45,127 bases of DNA from Clostridia bacterium (lineage in GTDB: Bacteria; Bacillota; Clostridia; Christensenellales; Aristaeellaceae), in NCBI GenBank assembly GCA_017429695.1, contig JAFROK010000059.1, forward strand, positions 1 to 45,127. Direction: 5' to 3'. Position numbers and translations under genes: made by a program. The notes beneath the pieces are model-generated. The model was not told the DNA's origin and did no database searches. It saw only the letters and a program-made list of their open reading frames with translations. Each line of letters opens with the position of its first letter. Within the stretch, counting starts at the first letter, position 1. Positions 7,981 to 15,695 of this stretch are shown here, piece by piece.

Positions 7981-8370
7981 TTACTTCTTCCGCCCTATTC
8001 CCGCCAGACCAAGAACGGCAAAAATAATCAGGGCAATGGAACCTGCCAACAGGAAATAATACCCCATATTGTTCTGGATTAAGGATCTTGCCAACGCATC
8101 TATTTCTTTTCCCAGATTCGTTGTAATGCTGTTGTTCTCAATGAAAAACATTGCTAAAGAAGCCATTCCCAGAAATATTACCGGTAAATATTTCCCTATA
8201 ATGGAGAAAACCAAAGCGGCGCCGGCAATGATTAGAATATAAATCCAGTCGTTACTGTCTTTCAGGCTTTTCGATACCGTTATTCCCAGCCCGGAAACAG
8301 AAAAATAAGGGAGGAAAGCGCTGACGCCAATTACCAGACAGGCAATGATGCAAAGGATCTTTATTTTCAT
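7981..8370 (-). CDS. Small four-helix membrane protein
   Basis: About 129 residues with four hydrophobic segments (near 5-25, 42-60, 62-80 and 104-125) and a short basic C-terminus (GRKK). There is no catalytic motif and no family is recognised. The start at 8370 is preferred because the GAGGAG site abuts the earlier ATG at 8379. It is a single gene between two hairpins and could be a small transporter accessory or stress protein. Confidence 0.7.
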   Translation of the reverse strand: MKIKILCIIACLVIGVSAFLPYFSVSGLGITVSKSLKDSNDWIYILIIAGAALVFSIIGKYLPVIFLGMASLAMFFIENNSITTNLGKEIDALARSLIQNNMGYYFLLAGSIALIIFAVLGLAGIGRKK

Positions 8371-8435
8371 CTGAATCATCTCCTCAATGCTTCAATATAT
8401 AATAAACAATACCATCAAAATATCATCCACACAAC

Positions 8436-8466
8436 AAAAAAAGGCTGCTGCCCGAAAGCAGCAGCC
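8436..8466 (-). terminator. Terminator downstream of the lysis genes
   Basis: The stem GGCTGCTGC / GCAGCAGCC (8443-8451 with 8458-8466) is followed on the minus strand by seven T residues. It would end transcription of the holin gene after the repeat element at 8477. Confidence 0.88.
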
Positions 8467-8476
8467 TGACATATAT

Positions 8477-8612
8477 CAATTCAATTGTTCACAGCATCGT
8501 ATCCGCAATCTCAGTCGGCGCAGCAGGCATCGCTGACGCTTCAACCCGCTGCTTGCTTCGATTGACTCGTTCACTTCATTTCGGCTTCGCCGACAGCCCA
8601 CAGGGCTGACAT
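8477..8612. repeat. Modular hairpin element, copy R1
   Basis: This 136-base non-coding stretch directly abuts the holin stop codon. It shares CCGCAATCTCA and, about 45 bases later, GCTTGC with TTCGATTGAC, with the element at 16323-16546 (read on the other strand), while the sequence between them differs. It contains several hairpins: GTCGGCG/CGCTGAC, TCGGC-TTC-GCCGA and CAGCC-CACA-GGGCTG. Confidence 0.65.
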
Positions 8613-8873
8613 TCAGCTCGCTCCCCAGGGTTCCTCATACCCCATGGCCCGGTCGCTGTCCTCCAGTCCGGCAGTAGTGGGATCCACGATCACGCCGATG
8701 AGTCCCAGGAAAGTCAGCACCTGGTTCAACAGCTGCACCACCAGGTTCTGGGTCACTGCCGGGAACACATCAAACAGCGCCAGCAGGCTGTAGATAAAGC
8801 CCACCACCAGGCTGAAGAAGCTTCCCAGCCACACCTTGTTCTTAAAACGCACTTTCCAGTTAATTCTCATCAT
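8613..8873 (-). CDS. Phage holin, phi LC3-type
   Basis: An 86-residue holin that should make the membrane lesion letting the endolysin reach the wall. It opens with INWKVRFKNKVW, the family signature, then has a transmembrane helix (about 15-35) and a second hydrophobic part (about 43-62) ending in GVIVDPTTAGLEDSDRAMGY, which is typical of Phage_holin_1. Start codon doublet ATGATG follows AAGGAGGAACG. It sits nine bases behind the XhlA-like gene and downstream of the endolysin, the usual lysis cassette. It is the last gene of the scattered phage module. Confidence 0.92.
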   Translation of the reverse strand: MMRINWKVRFKNKVWLGSFFSLVVGFIYSLLALFDVFPAVTQNLVVQLLNQVLTFLGLIGVIVDPTTAGLEDSDRAMGYEEPWGAS

Positions 8874-8882
8874 CGTTCCTCC

Positions 8883-9101
8883 TTACAGATGTTTGATTTC
8901 CTTCAGTTCGTCCTGCAGGTTTTTGACGGTTTCCTCCAGGCGGAACATCCGTTCCACCACGCTGTTGTGCTTATCCACTTTCTCCTCCAGTTTTTCCAGC
9001 CGGTAGGATACAAGCGCCGTCTGCTTCCGGTTGCTCACATAAACGCCCAGGAACGCGAACCCCGCCGTAATAAGTGCGACCACAATCGTCTCGATGTTCA
9101 A
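8883..9101 (-). CDS. XhlA-like small membrane coiled-coil lysis protein
   Basis: A 72-residue protein with an N-terminal transmembrane helix (about residues 4-22), then a coiled coil (EKLEEKVDKHNSVVERMFRLEETVKNLQDELKEI). This layout is that of XhlA/BhlA-type proteins that work with holins in PBSX-like prophages. It lies between endolysin and holin on the same strand. The family assignment rests on architecture and position. Confidence 0.78.
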   Translation of the reverse strand: MNIETIVVALITAGFAFLGVYVSNRKQTALVSYRLEKLEEKVDKHNSVVERMFRLEETVKNLQDELKEIKHL

Positions 9102-9117
9102 TCCGTTTCACTCCTTT

Positions 9118-9243
9118 CGATTCACAATTCATAATTTTGTGATCGCTGTTACCAAAGTCCCTTCAGGACTTTGACAGCTGTAGCATGGCAGTTGTTACCC
9201 AAATCAAAAATTTGGACAACTGCTCAATAATTCACAATTATGA
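9118..9243. repeat. Modular double-hairpin element, copy R2, bordered by heptamer arrays
   Basis: Heptamer units (9118-9137) lead into GTGATCGCTGTTAC, a hairpin with stem CAAAGTCC/GGACTTTG, then ACAGCTGTAGCATGGCAGT, a second hairpin CCAAATCAAAAATTTGG inside GTTGT/ACAAC, and a second heptamer stretch (9226-9243). The same constant joints with other hairpins occur at 16323-16546 and 20166-20262. Its right part codes for the last residues of the endolysin. Confidence 0.75.
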
Positions 9244-10001
9244 TTTGTTAACGCCTTCCAGGTGTTGGGACCTACTACTCCGTCTACGATCAATCCATGG
9301 TCTTTCTGGAACGCCTTCACCGCTGCCAGGGTTGCCTTCCCGAATATGCCGTCAATTCCACACGAACCCACGTCATATCCCAACTCAACCAGTTTTGTCT
9401 GGCACTCCTTAACAACCCTTCCTTTGCAGCCCTTCAGAATCGTCTTATGGTCATTCACTCCCTTTAATTGTTCATTGTGCATTGTTAATTGTTCATTCCC
9501 ACCGGCGTAATCGACGCCGGTGAGCTCTCCCCAGTGCGTCCACTTCCCGGCGCTGACCTTTGTCGTAGTCACGCCCTTGATCGTCCCCATGGCCTCAATC
9601 ACGATTCCATCGCCCACATACAGCCCCACATGGCTGTAATTGCTGCCGTTCCAGACGAAGACCGCGGTGCCGGGCTTCAGGGTTCCCTGATCCGTCCGCT
9701 TCCCCTTGTTCAGTTCTCCCTTGTTCACGCAATATTTCCGGTACATGGTGTCAGAGCCGTGGTACATCGTCCCGCCCAGCTTCCTAAAAGCCCACGAAAA
9801 AAGGCCGCTGCAGTCAGCGACCGTGTGCCCGATCCATTTGCTCCCGTACTTCCGCCCCTGGGCCCGGCTGGAATCCGTTGTCTTTTCCAGTTCCTTCTGT
9901 TTTGCCTCCGTCCAGGCTTCCCCGGCCGTACCCCAGATATAGCCCCAGTGCTCGTCCAGCGCCTGCCGGAATTTTACGATCAATGCTTCCGGTGTAATCA
10001 T
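9204..10001 (-). CDS. Phage endolysin: NlpC/P60-like amidase/peptidase plus peptidoglycan-binding domain
   Basis: A 265-residue peptidoglycan hydrolase. The N-terminal half (about 1-165) is a papain-like NlpC/P60 domain with catalytic Cys in ADCSGLFSWAF and His in NYSHVGLYVGDG. The C-terminal part (about 190-250) is a PG_binding_1 domain (CQTKLVELGYDVG, GIDGIFGKATLAAVKAFQKDHGL, DGVVGPNTWKAL). The linker NEQLTMHNEQL is encoded by a heptamer array, and the last 14 residues after WKALTNH come from the neighbouring repeat R2, with the stop codon in its hairpin. Upstream GGGGG supports the start. In phages this gene follows the baseplate/fibre genes and precedes the holin, as here. Confidence 0.92.
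   Translation of the reverse strand: MITPEALIVKFRQALDEHWGYIWGTAGEAWTEAKQKELEKTTDSSRAQGRKYGSKWIGHTVADCSGLFSWAFRKLGGTMYHGSDTMYRKYCVNKGELNKGKRTDQGTLKPGTAVFVWNGSNYSHVGLYVGDGIVIEAMGTIKGVTTTKVSAGKWTHWGELTGVDYAGGNEQLTMHNEQLKGVNDHKTILKGCKGRVVKECQTKLVELGYDVGSCGIDGIFGKATLAAVKAFQKDHGLIVDGVVGPNTWKALTNHNCELLSSCPNF
9466..9500. repeat. Heptamer array inside the endolysin gene
   Basis: Five 7-base units (AATTGTT, CATTGTG, CATTGTT, AATTGTT, CATTCCC) lie within the coding region and encode the linker between the catalytic and binding domains. Confidence 0.8.
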
Positions 10002-10016
10002 TCAATTCCCCCTTAA

Positions 10017-10053
10017 AAATAATTCATAATTCACAATTCATAATTCATAATTT
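10017..10053. repeat. Heptamer array upstream of the endolysin
   Basis: CATAATT/CACAATT units in tandem lie just upstream of the endolysin ribosome site. The remainder of the gap to 10273 has only two small hairpins, TTTTGCCT-TCG-AGGCAAAA near 10152 and GCGGC-TTTC-GCCGC near 10241. Confidence 0.85.
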
Positions 10054-10273
10054 TGTTTTCATGCCTGTACTATGATGATGTTCCTGTCACCTTCCTGAAC
10101 GTGTAGTGAAAAAGAGATCTGCCGCTCATTGATCCTGATTTCTGAATTCATTTTGCCTTCGAGGCAAAAAAGCAATGTCTATTTTTCTCTTTTTGCCCTG
10201 TTTCCGGATTCCCGGCTGTCATATGATGTATGCAGTAAAAAAGCGGCTTTCGCCGCATTTGGAGGAAGATATC

Positions 10274-10570
10274 ATGAAGAAAGAAATGTTTATCGTAAGT
10301 TTCTGCTACCGTGGTTTACTGGGCGGTGAAATCATCGCGGATGATCTGGCCATCACCTACAGAACCGGCAAACTGACAATTCCCGCTGAATACCGGAACC
10401 TCGAAATGAGGTATACGGATATCGCCTATGTCGGTAGTGACAAGGCTGCGTTCCTTCCGGCGGTTTCCGTTCATATGAAGAATGACAGCAACTACAAGTT
10501 TGTCTTTTTCTTCGGCCGGAAAAAGTTCTATGAGCTGATGAAGGCCCACGGAGTTACGGTCAACACATAA
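10274..10570 (+). CDS. Small PH/GRAM-like protein of unknown function
   Basis: A 98-residue soluble protein rich in beta-strand-forming segments, with no signal peptide and a C-terminal helix (FYELMKAHGVTVNT). The pattern of strands followed by one amphipathic helix is reminiscent of a bacterial PH or GRAM-like fold, but I recognise no family. It has a strong GGAGGAAG site. Its stop codon is immediately followed, with no spacer, by the stop codon of the convergent phage gene at 10571. It occupies the place where tail-fibre genes would be expected in an intact phage. Confidence 0.75.
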   Translation: MKKEMFIVSFCYRGLLGGEIIADDLAITYRTGKLTIPAEYRNLEMRYTDIAYVGSDKAAFLPAVSVHMKNDSNYKFVFFFGRKKFYELMKAHGVTVNT

Positions 10571-10999
10571 CTATGCATTATGCATTGTCCCGATCCCCGC
10601 TGGGATCGGGAATACTTTACTCACCTCCACAGGTGATGAGCCCGTTATGGAAACCGTTCCGTCCCCGTTGTCTGTCTGCGTACTGCCCGGCAGGGCGATA
10701 CCCAGCACTTCGGGGACGGTTTTGTTTGTCCCGTCCAAGCTCCACAGGGCCAGCTTCGCCAGCAGGTACTGCCGGAAGGTTTCATCCGGCACATCCGTTC
10801 CAATATCGGTACGGTTCAACCCGATGGCTGCCGCGATCTGATCCAGCTGAACCCCTTCCGCTTCTTCAAAGGAAAACCCCGCCTGCAGCTGCGCAGCCAG
10901 TGCCGCCAGGTCCGATGCCTGCCACAGCACTGCCTCCACCAGCGCCATAAAACGGGGCCGGTCCCGGGAGGCGCCCGGGAAAAGAGAAAGCCATTCCAT
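10571..10999 (-). CDS. Phage tail/baseplate protein, DUF2612-like
   Basis: A protein of about 142 residues starting MEWLSLFPGASRDRPRF, placed 13 bases behind baseplate J. It has LAAQLQAGFSFEEAEGVQLDQIAAAIGLNRTD and DETFRQYLLAKLALWSLDGTN, typical of the small protein that follows J in contractile phages and links the baseplate to fibres. The final codons, giving TMHNA and the stop, lie in a heptamer repeat (ATGCATAATGCA). The native C-terminus may therefore have been trimmed. The start at 10999 has GGGGGAAAAAGG upstream. Confidence 0.83.
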   Translation of the reverse strand: MEWLSLFPGASRDRPRFMALVEAVLWQASDLAALAAQLQAGFSFEEAEGVQLDQIAAAIGLNRTDIGTDVPDETFRQYLLAKLALWSLDGTNKTVPEVLGIALPGSTQTDNGDGTVSITGSSPVEVSKVFPIPAGIGTMHNA

Positions 11000-11012
11000 T
11001 CCTTTTTCCCCC

Positions 11013-11930
11013 TTACACAAAATGTATCGTAATGCCCGTACCCGGCGCCGCGGAGATCTTTTCATTCCACGCGCAGGGAACCAGATCCCGGATCACGCCG
11101 GAAACTCCGGGCACGCTGACCTGGACATCCGTGACCACAAAGGTCTTCGCGATGGACGGATCCGCGGCATAGGCAACCCCGTACAGCTGCGGCACGTTCA
11201 GCGAAACCGTCAGGCCGAGGCTGTCCAGGTACTCCGTTACCGCGGGAAGCACCGCGTTCTGGATTGTTTCCTGGTTTCCGCCTTCCACCACCCGGATATA
11301 CAAATGGAGAAAGATCCTCTTTTCTGTAAACCGGGTAAACGCCACCGTATGCTCCCGCCCCTCCGCGTCCGTCGCGATGCCGGAGTTGCTGCCCCAGGTT
11401 CCGATTCCCGGCGCCTTTTTGTCATAGATAGCCTGGGCCACCGCGTTTGCCCCGCCGGCCCGGGTAACCACGGCGATGCTGTGGGCTGGAATGCCGATGC
11501 TGTCCGTACTGTCCGTTTCATTGATGTACATCACCGCGTCCCGGACGCCCCTGGCGGCTTTCACCGCCGCCAGCAGGGCATCCGCGGTACCTGATCCCCG
11601 GCCTGCCAGGGAATGCCGGATCCGGTCACGGACCGAAGCATCGGTCTCCCCGGCCTCCCGGGTGATCCCGTACTGGGGCAGCAGCAGATCCAGCGCCTGG
11701 CCCGTCGCATACGCCGGATTCCGGCTGTTATAGGCCTGCAGCATCAGGGCGGATACGTCGTCCAGCGCTTTGGCAAAAACGGAAAGCAGCTGGTAATCCG
11801 GCACGGAAGCGGACAGATCCGCTTCAATGCCGAAGATGCTCCTGTACGCCGCTGTCAGCTCTTCCAGCCGATCCTCATAGGTCGGAAGATGAATGCCCGC
11901 AGCGTCAATGTATGGGGCAAAATAAGCCAT
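11013..11930 (-). CDS. Baseplate J-like protein
   Basis: A 305-residue baseplate wedge protein of contractile tails. It opens with MAYFAPYIDAAGIHLPTYEDR and the typical FGIEADLSASVPDYQLLSVFAKALDD segment, and has GQALDLLLPQYGITREAGETDASVRDRI and a central GIPAHSIAVVTRAGGANAVAQAIYDKKAPG (trimerisation and jelly-roll region). The C-terminus ends GTGITIHFV. Length matches short J proteins of PBSX-like elements. The gene is intact, has AAGGAGG upstream and forms a pair with 10571. Confidence 0.94.
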   Translation of the reverse strand: MAYFAPYIDAAGIHLPTYEDRLEELTAAYRSIFGIEADLSASVPDYQLLSVFAKALDDVSALMLQAYNSRNPAYATGQALDLLLPQYGITREAGETDASVRDRIRHSLAGRGSGTADALLAAVKAARGVRDAVMYINETDSTDSIGIPAHSIAVVTRAGGANAVAQAIYDKKAPGIGTWGSNSGIATDAEGREHTVAFTRFTEKRIFLHLYIRVVEGGNQETIQNAVLPAVTEYLDSLGLTVSLNVPQLYGVAYAADPSIAKTFVVTDVQVSVPGVSGVIRDLVPCAWNEKISAAPGTGITIHFV

Positions 11931-11975
11931 AAAACCTCCTTGTTTTCCTCAGGGAAAAAAACTTTTATGCTAAAA

Positions 11976-12005
11976 TGAAACCTGTTTTCCGGCTTCTCCG
12001 TCTAA
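11976..12005 (+). promoter_or_regulatory. ECF-type promoter before the sigma gene at 12051
   Basis: TGAAACC (11976-11982), a 16-base spacer and CGTCTAA (11999-12005) match the GAAAC-N16-CGTC pattern of ECF promoters, consistent with autoregulation. A TATGCTAAAAT housekeeping-like -10 overlaps just upstream. Confidence 0.65.
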
Positions 12006-12050
12006 CGGATGGATTCAAACCCGGACAGATGATCTTCAGGAGGAACCAAA

Positions 12051-12536
12051 GTGACCAACGAAGCCTTTACCGAGGCCGTCATCCGGATGACGCCCACGCT
12101 CTACCGGATCGCCCGCGGCCAGCTGCTGATCGAGGCGGATCAGCAGGATGCCGTACAGGAGGCCATCCGCCGCAGCTGGGAAAAGCGAAACAGTCTGAAG
12201 AATGAGCGCTATCTGCAGACCTGGGTCATTCGCATTCTCCTGAACGTGTGCCATGATATCCAGCGGCATGGAAAAAGGGAGTTCCCGGTTGAAGAACTCC
12301 CTGAACGGTCACTGGCGGCACCGGATTATATCGACCTGCGGGACGCCCTGTTCCGGCTGAAGGAAAAGGAACGCGTCCCCGTCATCCTGCATTATGTTGA
12401 AGGATATGACGTAAAGCATGTCGCGGAAATCCTGAAGATTCCTGTCAATTCTGTCAAAACCCGGCTCATGCGTGCCCGGGCCCATCTGCGGAACATCCTG
12501 AACGAGGAGGCGCTTGAAGACAATGAAACGAAATGA
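12051..12536 (+). CDS. ECF-type RNA polymerase sigma factor
   Basis: A 161-residue ECF sigma factor with GTG start and AGGAGG at proper spacing. Region 2 is short: FTEAVIRMTPTLYRIARGQLLIEADQQDAVQEAIRRSWEKRNSL, then YLQTWVIRILLNVCHDI. Region 4 is VPVILHYVEGYDVKHVAEILKIPVNSVKTRLMRARAHLRNIL. The D-Q-Q-D-A-V-Q-E motif is the usual region 2.2 core. It overlaps the next gene by 14 bases. It lies between the phage J gene and the gp25 gene. Confidence 0.92.
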   Translation: MTNEAFTEAVIRMTPTLYRIARGQLLIEADQQDAVQEAIRRSWEKRNSLKNERYLQTWVIRILLNVCHDIQRHGKREFPVEELPERSLAAPDYIDLRDALFRLKEKERVPVILHYVEGYDVKHVAEILKIPVNSVKTRLMRARAHLRNILNEEALEDNETK

Positions 12537-14901
12537 AGATTTCAGAAAAGCATTGGGCGAGCCGGATGAGTACTTCCGGCAGTCCGTCATTGATACACTG
12601 GATCAGCTGAACATGCAGGCGGAAAAGAAGAGCCGCCCGCAAAGGAGATATTCCACCCGGATCATTGCCTCCTTTGCCGCGCTGGTGCTGGCTGTCACCG
12701 GCATTGTCCTGGGCCGCCGCTATATTCCGGGCATCTCCCCGGACGGGCATATTGACGCCATCAACCCCACACCCACGGTCGCTACCCAGCTTGCAAAATC
12801 AGCTTCTGTTGTGGAAACAGACCTGGCAACGCTTTCCATCCGGAATACCGGAATTGATGGGAATACAGTATATGTTTCCGTGGAAGTCATGCCCCGGAAA
12901 AAGAAAAGCCTTGCCCTGAACTGGAGCCTCAAACCTTATTCTGATTCAGTTACCAAAATCGGGAAAACACCGGATTACGAAGGGCAAACCGTTATGGGCT
13001 GGGCCCGGGAACACGGTTATGAAGAAATCATCCGCGTTGTCTTCAGCAATGCGTTTGAGCCCCTGACGCCTGGTGTTGTGGACGCCCCATTTGACCAGCA
13101 AACCGGTATTGTTCCTGCTCCTGCTTTTGATTCCCTTTGCATCAACCATTCGGAATATGAGGACAACGGCGCCACTCTCATTTATGTCACCGGCAATTTG
13201 CTTCCGGACACGAAAGAATATATGCTTGGGTTTGTGCTTCAGACCTGGGACATGACGCTGACAGACCATGCCGTTCATGACTCTGCCATCAGTATTGATC
13301 CGCAAATTTTCGGCAACATTCCCTTCACGATCGGTGAACCGGAGAAACCGGAAGTGATTGCGGAATACAGACGCGCGTCAGATCCGGAGAATCCGAATAT
13401 AACCCTCTCGCTTCTCAGAACCTCTTATTCTGATTTTTATGAAATCAGGACGAATAACACGCATGATGCCCAGGAATATACGGGTACCTCCATTTTCGAA
13501 TATGATAACGGCCTTCCCATCCCCATTTCAGTCAGCATTTTGCCCGGAGTCGAAATCCAGCCGGAAGGAGACAACGACCCATACGTCTTCAGGCGTGCCT
13601 GTGACATTAACGATGTTCCCGAAAAGCTGTCCCTGTTCCTTGTCTCAGGACAGATGCAGGAGTTTATCCTGACGTCCTCCCGCGCGGGCACTCCAACCGG
13701 TAACAGCACAGCAAGAAAAGTGGTACCGCCACTTGAAGAATACTCTGCACAGGCATGGGCAGTCACAGCCGAATCCCTCTCTGACCTGTATGAAAACGCA
13801 GAAGCCCGAATCGGCCAGGTGTACTGTGTCAAAGGTGTCGTAGAAAACACTTTCCTGGACGACCATTTAGGCCGGGTAATCATCAACGTCGGTGAAAACG
13901 GTCAATATCTGCCGGTCTGCGTTGAAAGCTCTGAAGATTATCCTTTTACCTGGAAAGTCGGATCTTACTACCAGATCTATGCGGATGTTACTTCCATTGA
14001 GGGTAACATGCCCATACTGACCGCCCGTTATTCCTTTACCATGTCTGAAAATATAGCCATAGGAACGGACTTTGCCACCCTGAAAGTCCGAGAAGCAAAA
14101 ACAGACGGGTACGGTGTATTCCTGCAGGTTGAAGTGCTGCCCCAAAACGAAAAGACCCTGGTTGTGGCAAACACTCTCAACATCATGAATGATTCTGTCA
14201 GGAAACTGGGAATAGACGAGCGGAAAAGCATTTATCAATGGGCTGTTGACAATCATTATCAGCTTCTGATTGTTGATTTCAACTCACCGGCAGATACCAC
14301 AGACAACGATACTGATCCTGACCGCGGTTTCCATTCTTACTGGAATGAGCCTTCCTTTACCTCTGAAAACGGCTCCACGGTCATCAGTGCAGCCAGGGAT
14401 GCGATCCCGGATACTGCCCAATATGAACTGGGCTATACCCTGGCTTATATTGATCAGGATCCCTCAGGCAATCCGGTCCATCATTCTTTGGCAGAAGGCG
14501 TCATTCCCGTTACTGTCACCGAAACCGAAGAACCGAAGGTTATCGCTGAATACAAGGCTGTCAGTGAACCGTCCGCATATTTCGACAATCCCGACGCAAC
14601 CCTCACTCTCCTTCGGAGCCCCTGGTCGGATTATTATGAATTCCGATCCAGTCATACGGATCATGCGTTCCCTGATAAAACCCGTTATAACTTTGAACTC
14701 TCCAATGACTTTTTTACCGACGGTGATTATGTCGAATATTGCGTGGGAAAGAACAACTTCAAGATCTCTTATCAGGCGATAGAAGATGACAACACGTTTG
14801 TTGTCCGTCATTCCTGTACCTTCCCTGAAAAGTTTCCGGAGCACCTCCGCCTGAATGATCCCTCCAATATTTTCTCCGGCTTATTCGAAAAGGTGCAGTA
14901 A
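12523..14901 (+). CDS. Large membrane-anchored anti-sigma-like protein with duplicated extracellular domains
   Basis: About 792 residues, co-encoded with the sigma factor at 12051. A cytoplasmic N-terminus (about 1-45) is followed by one transmembrane helix (about 46-66) and a long extracellular part. That part has two homologous halves, the first starting at TDLATLSIRNTGIDG and the second at TDFATLKVREAKTDG, each with a later VIAEY...TLSLLR or TLTLLR and SD(F/Y)YE(I/F)R segment. Between them lies an OB-like domain (QVYCVKGVVE ... NMPILTARYSFT), also present at the C-terminus of the 33362 protein. It resembles DUF4179-type anti-sigma proteins. Sensing of an extracellular ligand is inferred. 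The stop is 12 bases from the convergent phage stop at 14914. Confidence 0.75.
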   Translation: MKRNEDFRKALGEPDEYFRQSVIDTLDQLNMQAEKKSRPQRRYSTRIIASFAALVLAVTGIVLGRRYIPGISPDGHIDAINPTPTVATQLAKSASVVETDLATLSIRNTGIDGNTVYVSVEVMPRKKKSLALNWSLKPYSDSVTKIGKTPDYEGQTVMGWAREHGYEEIIRVVFSNAFEPLTPGVVDAPFDQQTGIVPAPAFDSLCINHSEYEDNGATLIYVTGNLLPDTKEYMLGFVLQTWDMTLTDHAVHDSAISIDPQIFGNIPFTIGEPEKPEVIAEYRRASDPENPNITLSLLRTSYSDFYEIRTNNTHDAQEYTGTSIFEYDNGLPIPISVSILPGVEIQPEGDNDPYVFRRACDINDVPEKLSLFLVSGQMQEFILTSSRAGTPTGNSTARKVVPPLEEYSAQAWAVTAESLSDLYENAEARIGQVYCVKGVVENTFLDDHLGRVIINVGENGQYLPVCVESSEDYPFTWKVGSYYQIYADVTSIEGNMPILTARYSFTMSENIAIGTDFATLKVREAKTDGYGVFLQVEVLPQNEKTLVVANTLNIMNDSVRKLGIDERKSIYQWAVDNHYQLLIVDFNSPADTTDNDTDPDRGFHSYWNEPSFTSENGSTVISAARDAIPDTAQYELGYTLAYIDQDPSGNPVHHSLAEGVIPVTVTETEEPKVIAEYKAVSEPSAYFDNPDATLTLLRSPWSDYYEFRSSHTDHAFPDKTRYNFELSNDFFTDGDYVEYCVGKNNFKISYQAIEDDNTFVVRHSCTFPEKFPEHLRLNDPSNIFSGLFEKVQ

Positions 14902-14913
14902 CGCATCACCGGA

Positions 14914-15276
14914 TCAGTATTCATAACTGATCCCGGCCGTCCCGTTCTCCGTAACAATCTCACAGGAGTAACGGAACTGCCTTCCCTCAACGGAAACCTT
15001 TACCTCCCGGACGTCTAGTACGCCGGGAGTTTTCCTTATGAAGCCGGATACATAATTGGCCAGCACCTGCTGATCCGCTTCCGTCAGCCTGGATTCCTTC
15101 AGCATCTCCAGGATGCCGTTTCCCCAGGCCGGGTTTTCCCACCATTCTCCGGTCAGCAGCCGCAGCCGGTTCCGGACAAGTTCCGACTCTGCCCGGACAC
15201 CTGTCAGCAAATCGGAAGCAGACAATACAGGCAGAATATCGCCGGAATCATCCACAGGTCTGATAAACATTCTCAA
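14914..15276 (-). CDS. Baseplate wedge protein, gp25/DUF2634-like
   Basis: A 120-residue protein of the T4 gp25/XkdS class that joins sheath and baseplate. It starts MRMFIRPVDDSGDILPV and contains GVRAESELVRNRLRLLTGEWWENPAWGNGILEML, with the Glu-rich segment typical of the family, and DQQVLANYVSGFIRKTPGVLDV. It overlaps the preceding spike gene by four bases (ATGA), so the two are translated together. The position between spike and J is exactly as in contractile phages. Confidence 0.88.
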   Translation of the reverse strand: MRMFIRPVDDSGDILPVLSASDLLTGVRAESELVRNRLRLLTGEWWENPAWGNGILEMLKESRLTEADQQVLANYVSGFIRKTPGVLDVREVKVSVEGRQFRYSCEIVTENGTAGISYEY

Positions 15277-15653
15277 ACTCCTTTCGCTCGAAATCCGACG
15301 AATGCGAAGGCGTCTGACAGGGAATGCTGCCTGCCGGATAAAGGAACCTCCGCCCCGCCGGACTCAAACCAGGCATCAATGTCGCAGTCTGCGAAAACCA
15401 GCAGGCAGGCATCCCCCGGGTTCACCTCAAAGGGCACGGGCATAAAAACCGGCACGTCCCGGAGCATCGGCATTTCGCAGGGTCCTCCGTTTCTCAGTCT
15501 GCGTTTCACCGCCGGGCGGACGGAAGCCGTCCCACTTTCCGGATCAAAGGCTTCCACAGTCCCCGGCAGGGCACAGTGAAGGGAGGCAAGAATCTCCGTC
15601 TTCAGCGCCTGGATGCCGGAAGGAAACCTCTCCGTTTCAGTCGAATTATTCAT
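15273..15653 (-). CDS. Baseplate spike-like protein, Gp138/DUF2577 region
   Basis: A 126-residue protein starting MNNSTETERFPSGIQALKTEI with GAGGTGA upstream. It has an OB-fold-like core: GTVEAFDPESGTASVRPAVKRR, then CEMPMLRDVPVFMPVPFEVNPGDACLLVFADCDIDAW, and a tail RQHSLSDAFAFVGF. This is the pattern of Gp138 N-terminal domains, the membrane-puncturing spike of contractile tails, in a minimal form without a long needle. A longer reading frame continues upstream, but the ATG at 15653 is the one with a ribosome site. It starts 42 bases from the divergent phosphoesterase gene. Confidence 0.83.
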   Translation of the reverse strand: MNNSTETERFPSGIQALKTEILASLHCALPGTVEAFDPESGTASVRPAVKRRLRNGGPCEMPMLRDVPVFMPVPFEVNPGDACLLVFADCDIDAWFESGGAEVPLSGRQHSLSDAFAFVGFRAKGV

Positions 15654-15695
15654 TCTGTCACCTCGATAAAAGAAATGTGTAAGGAGATACCTTCT

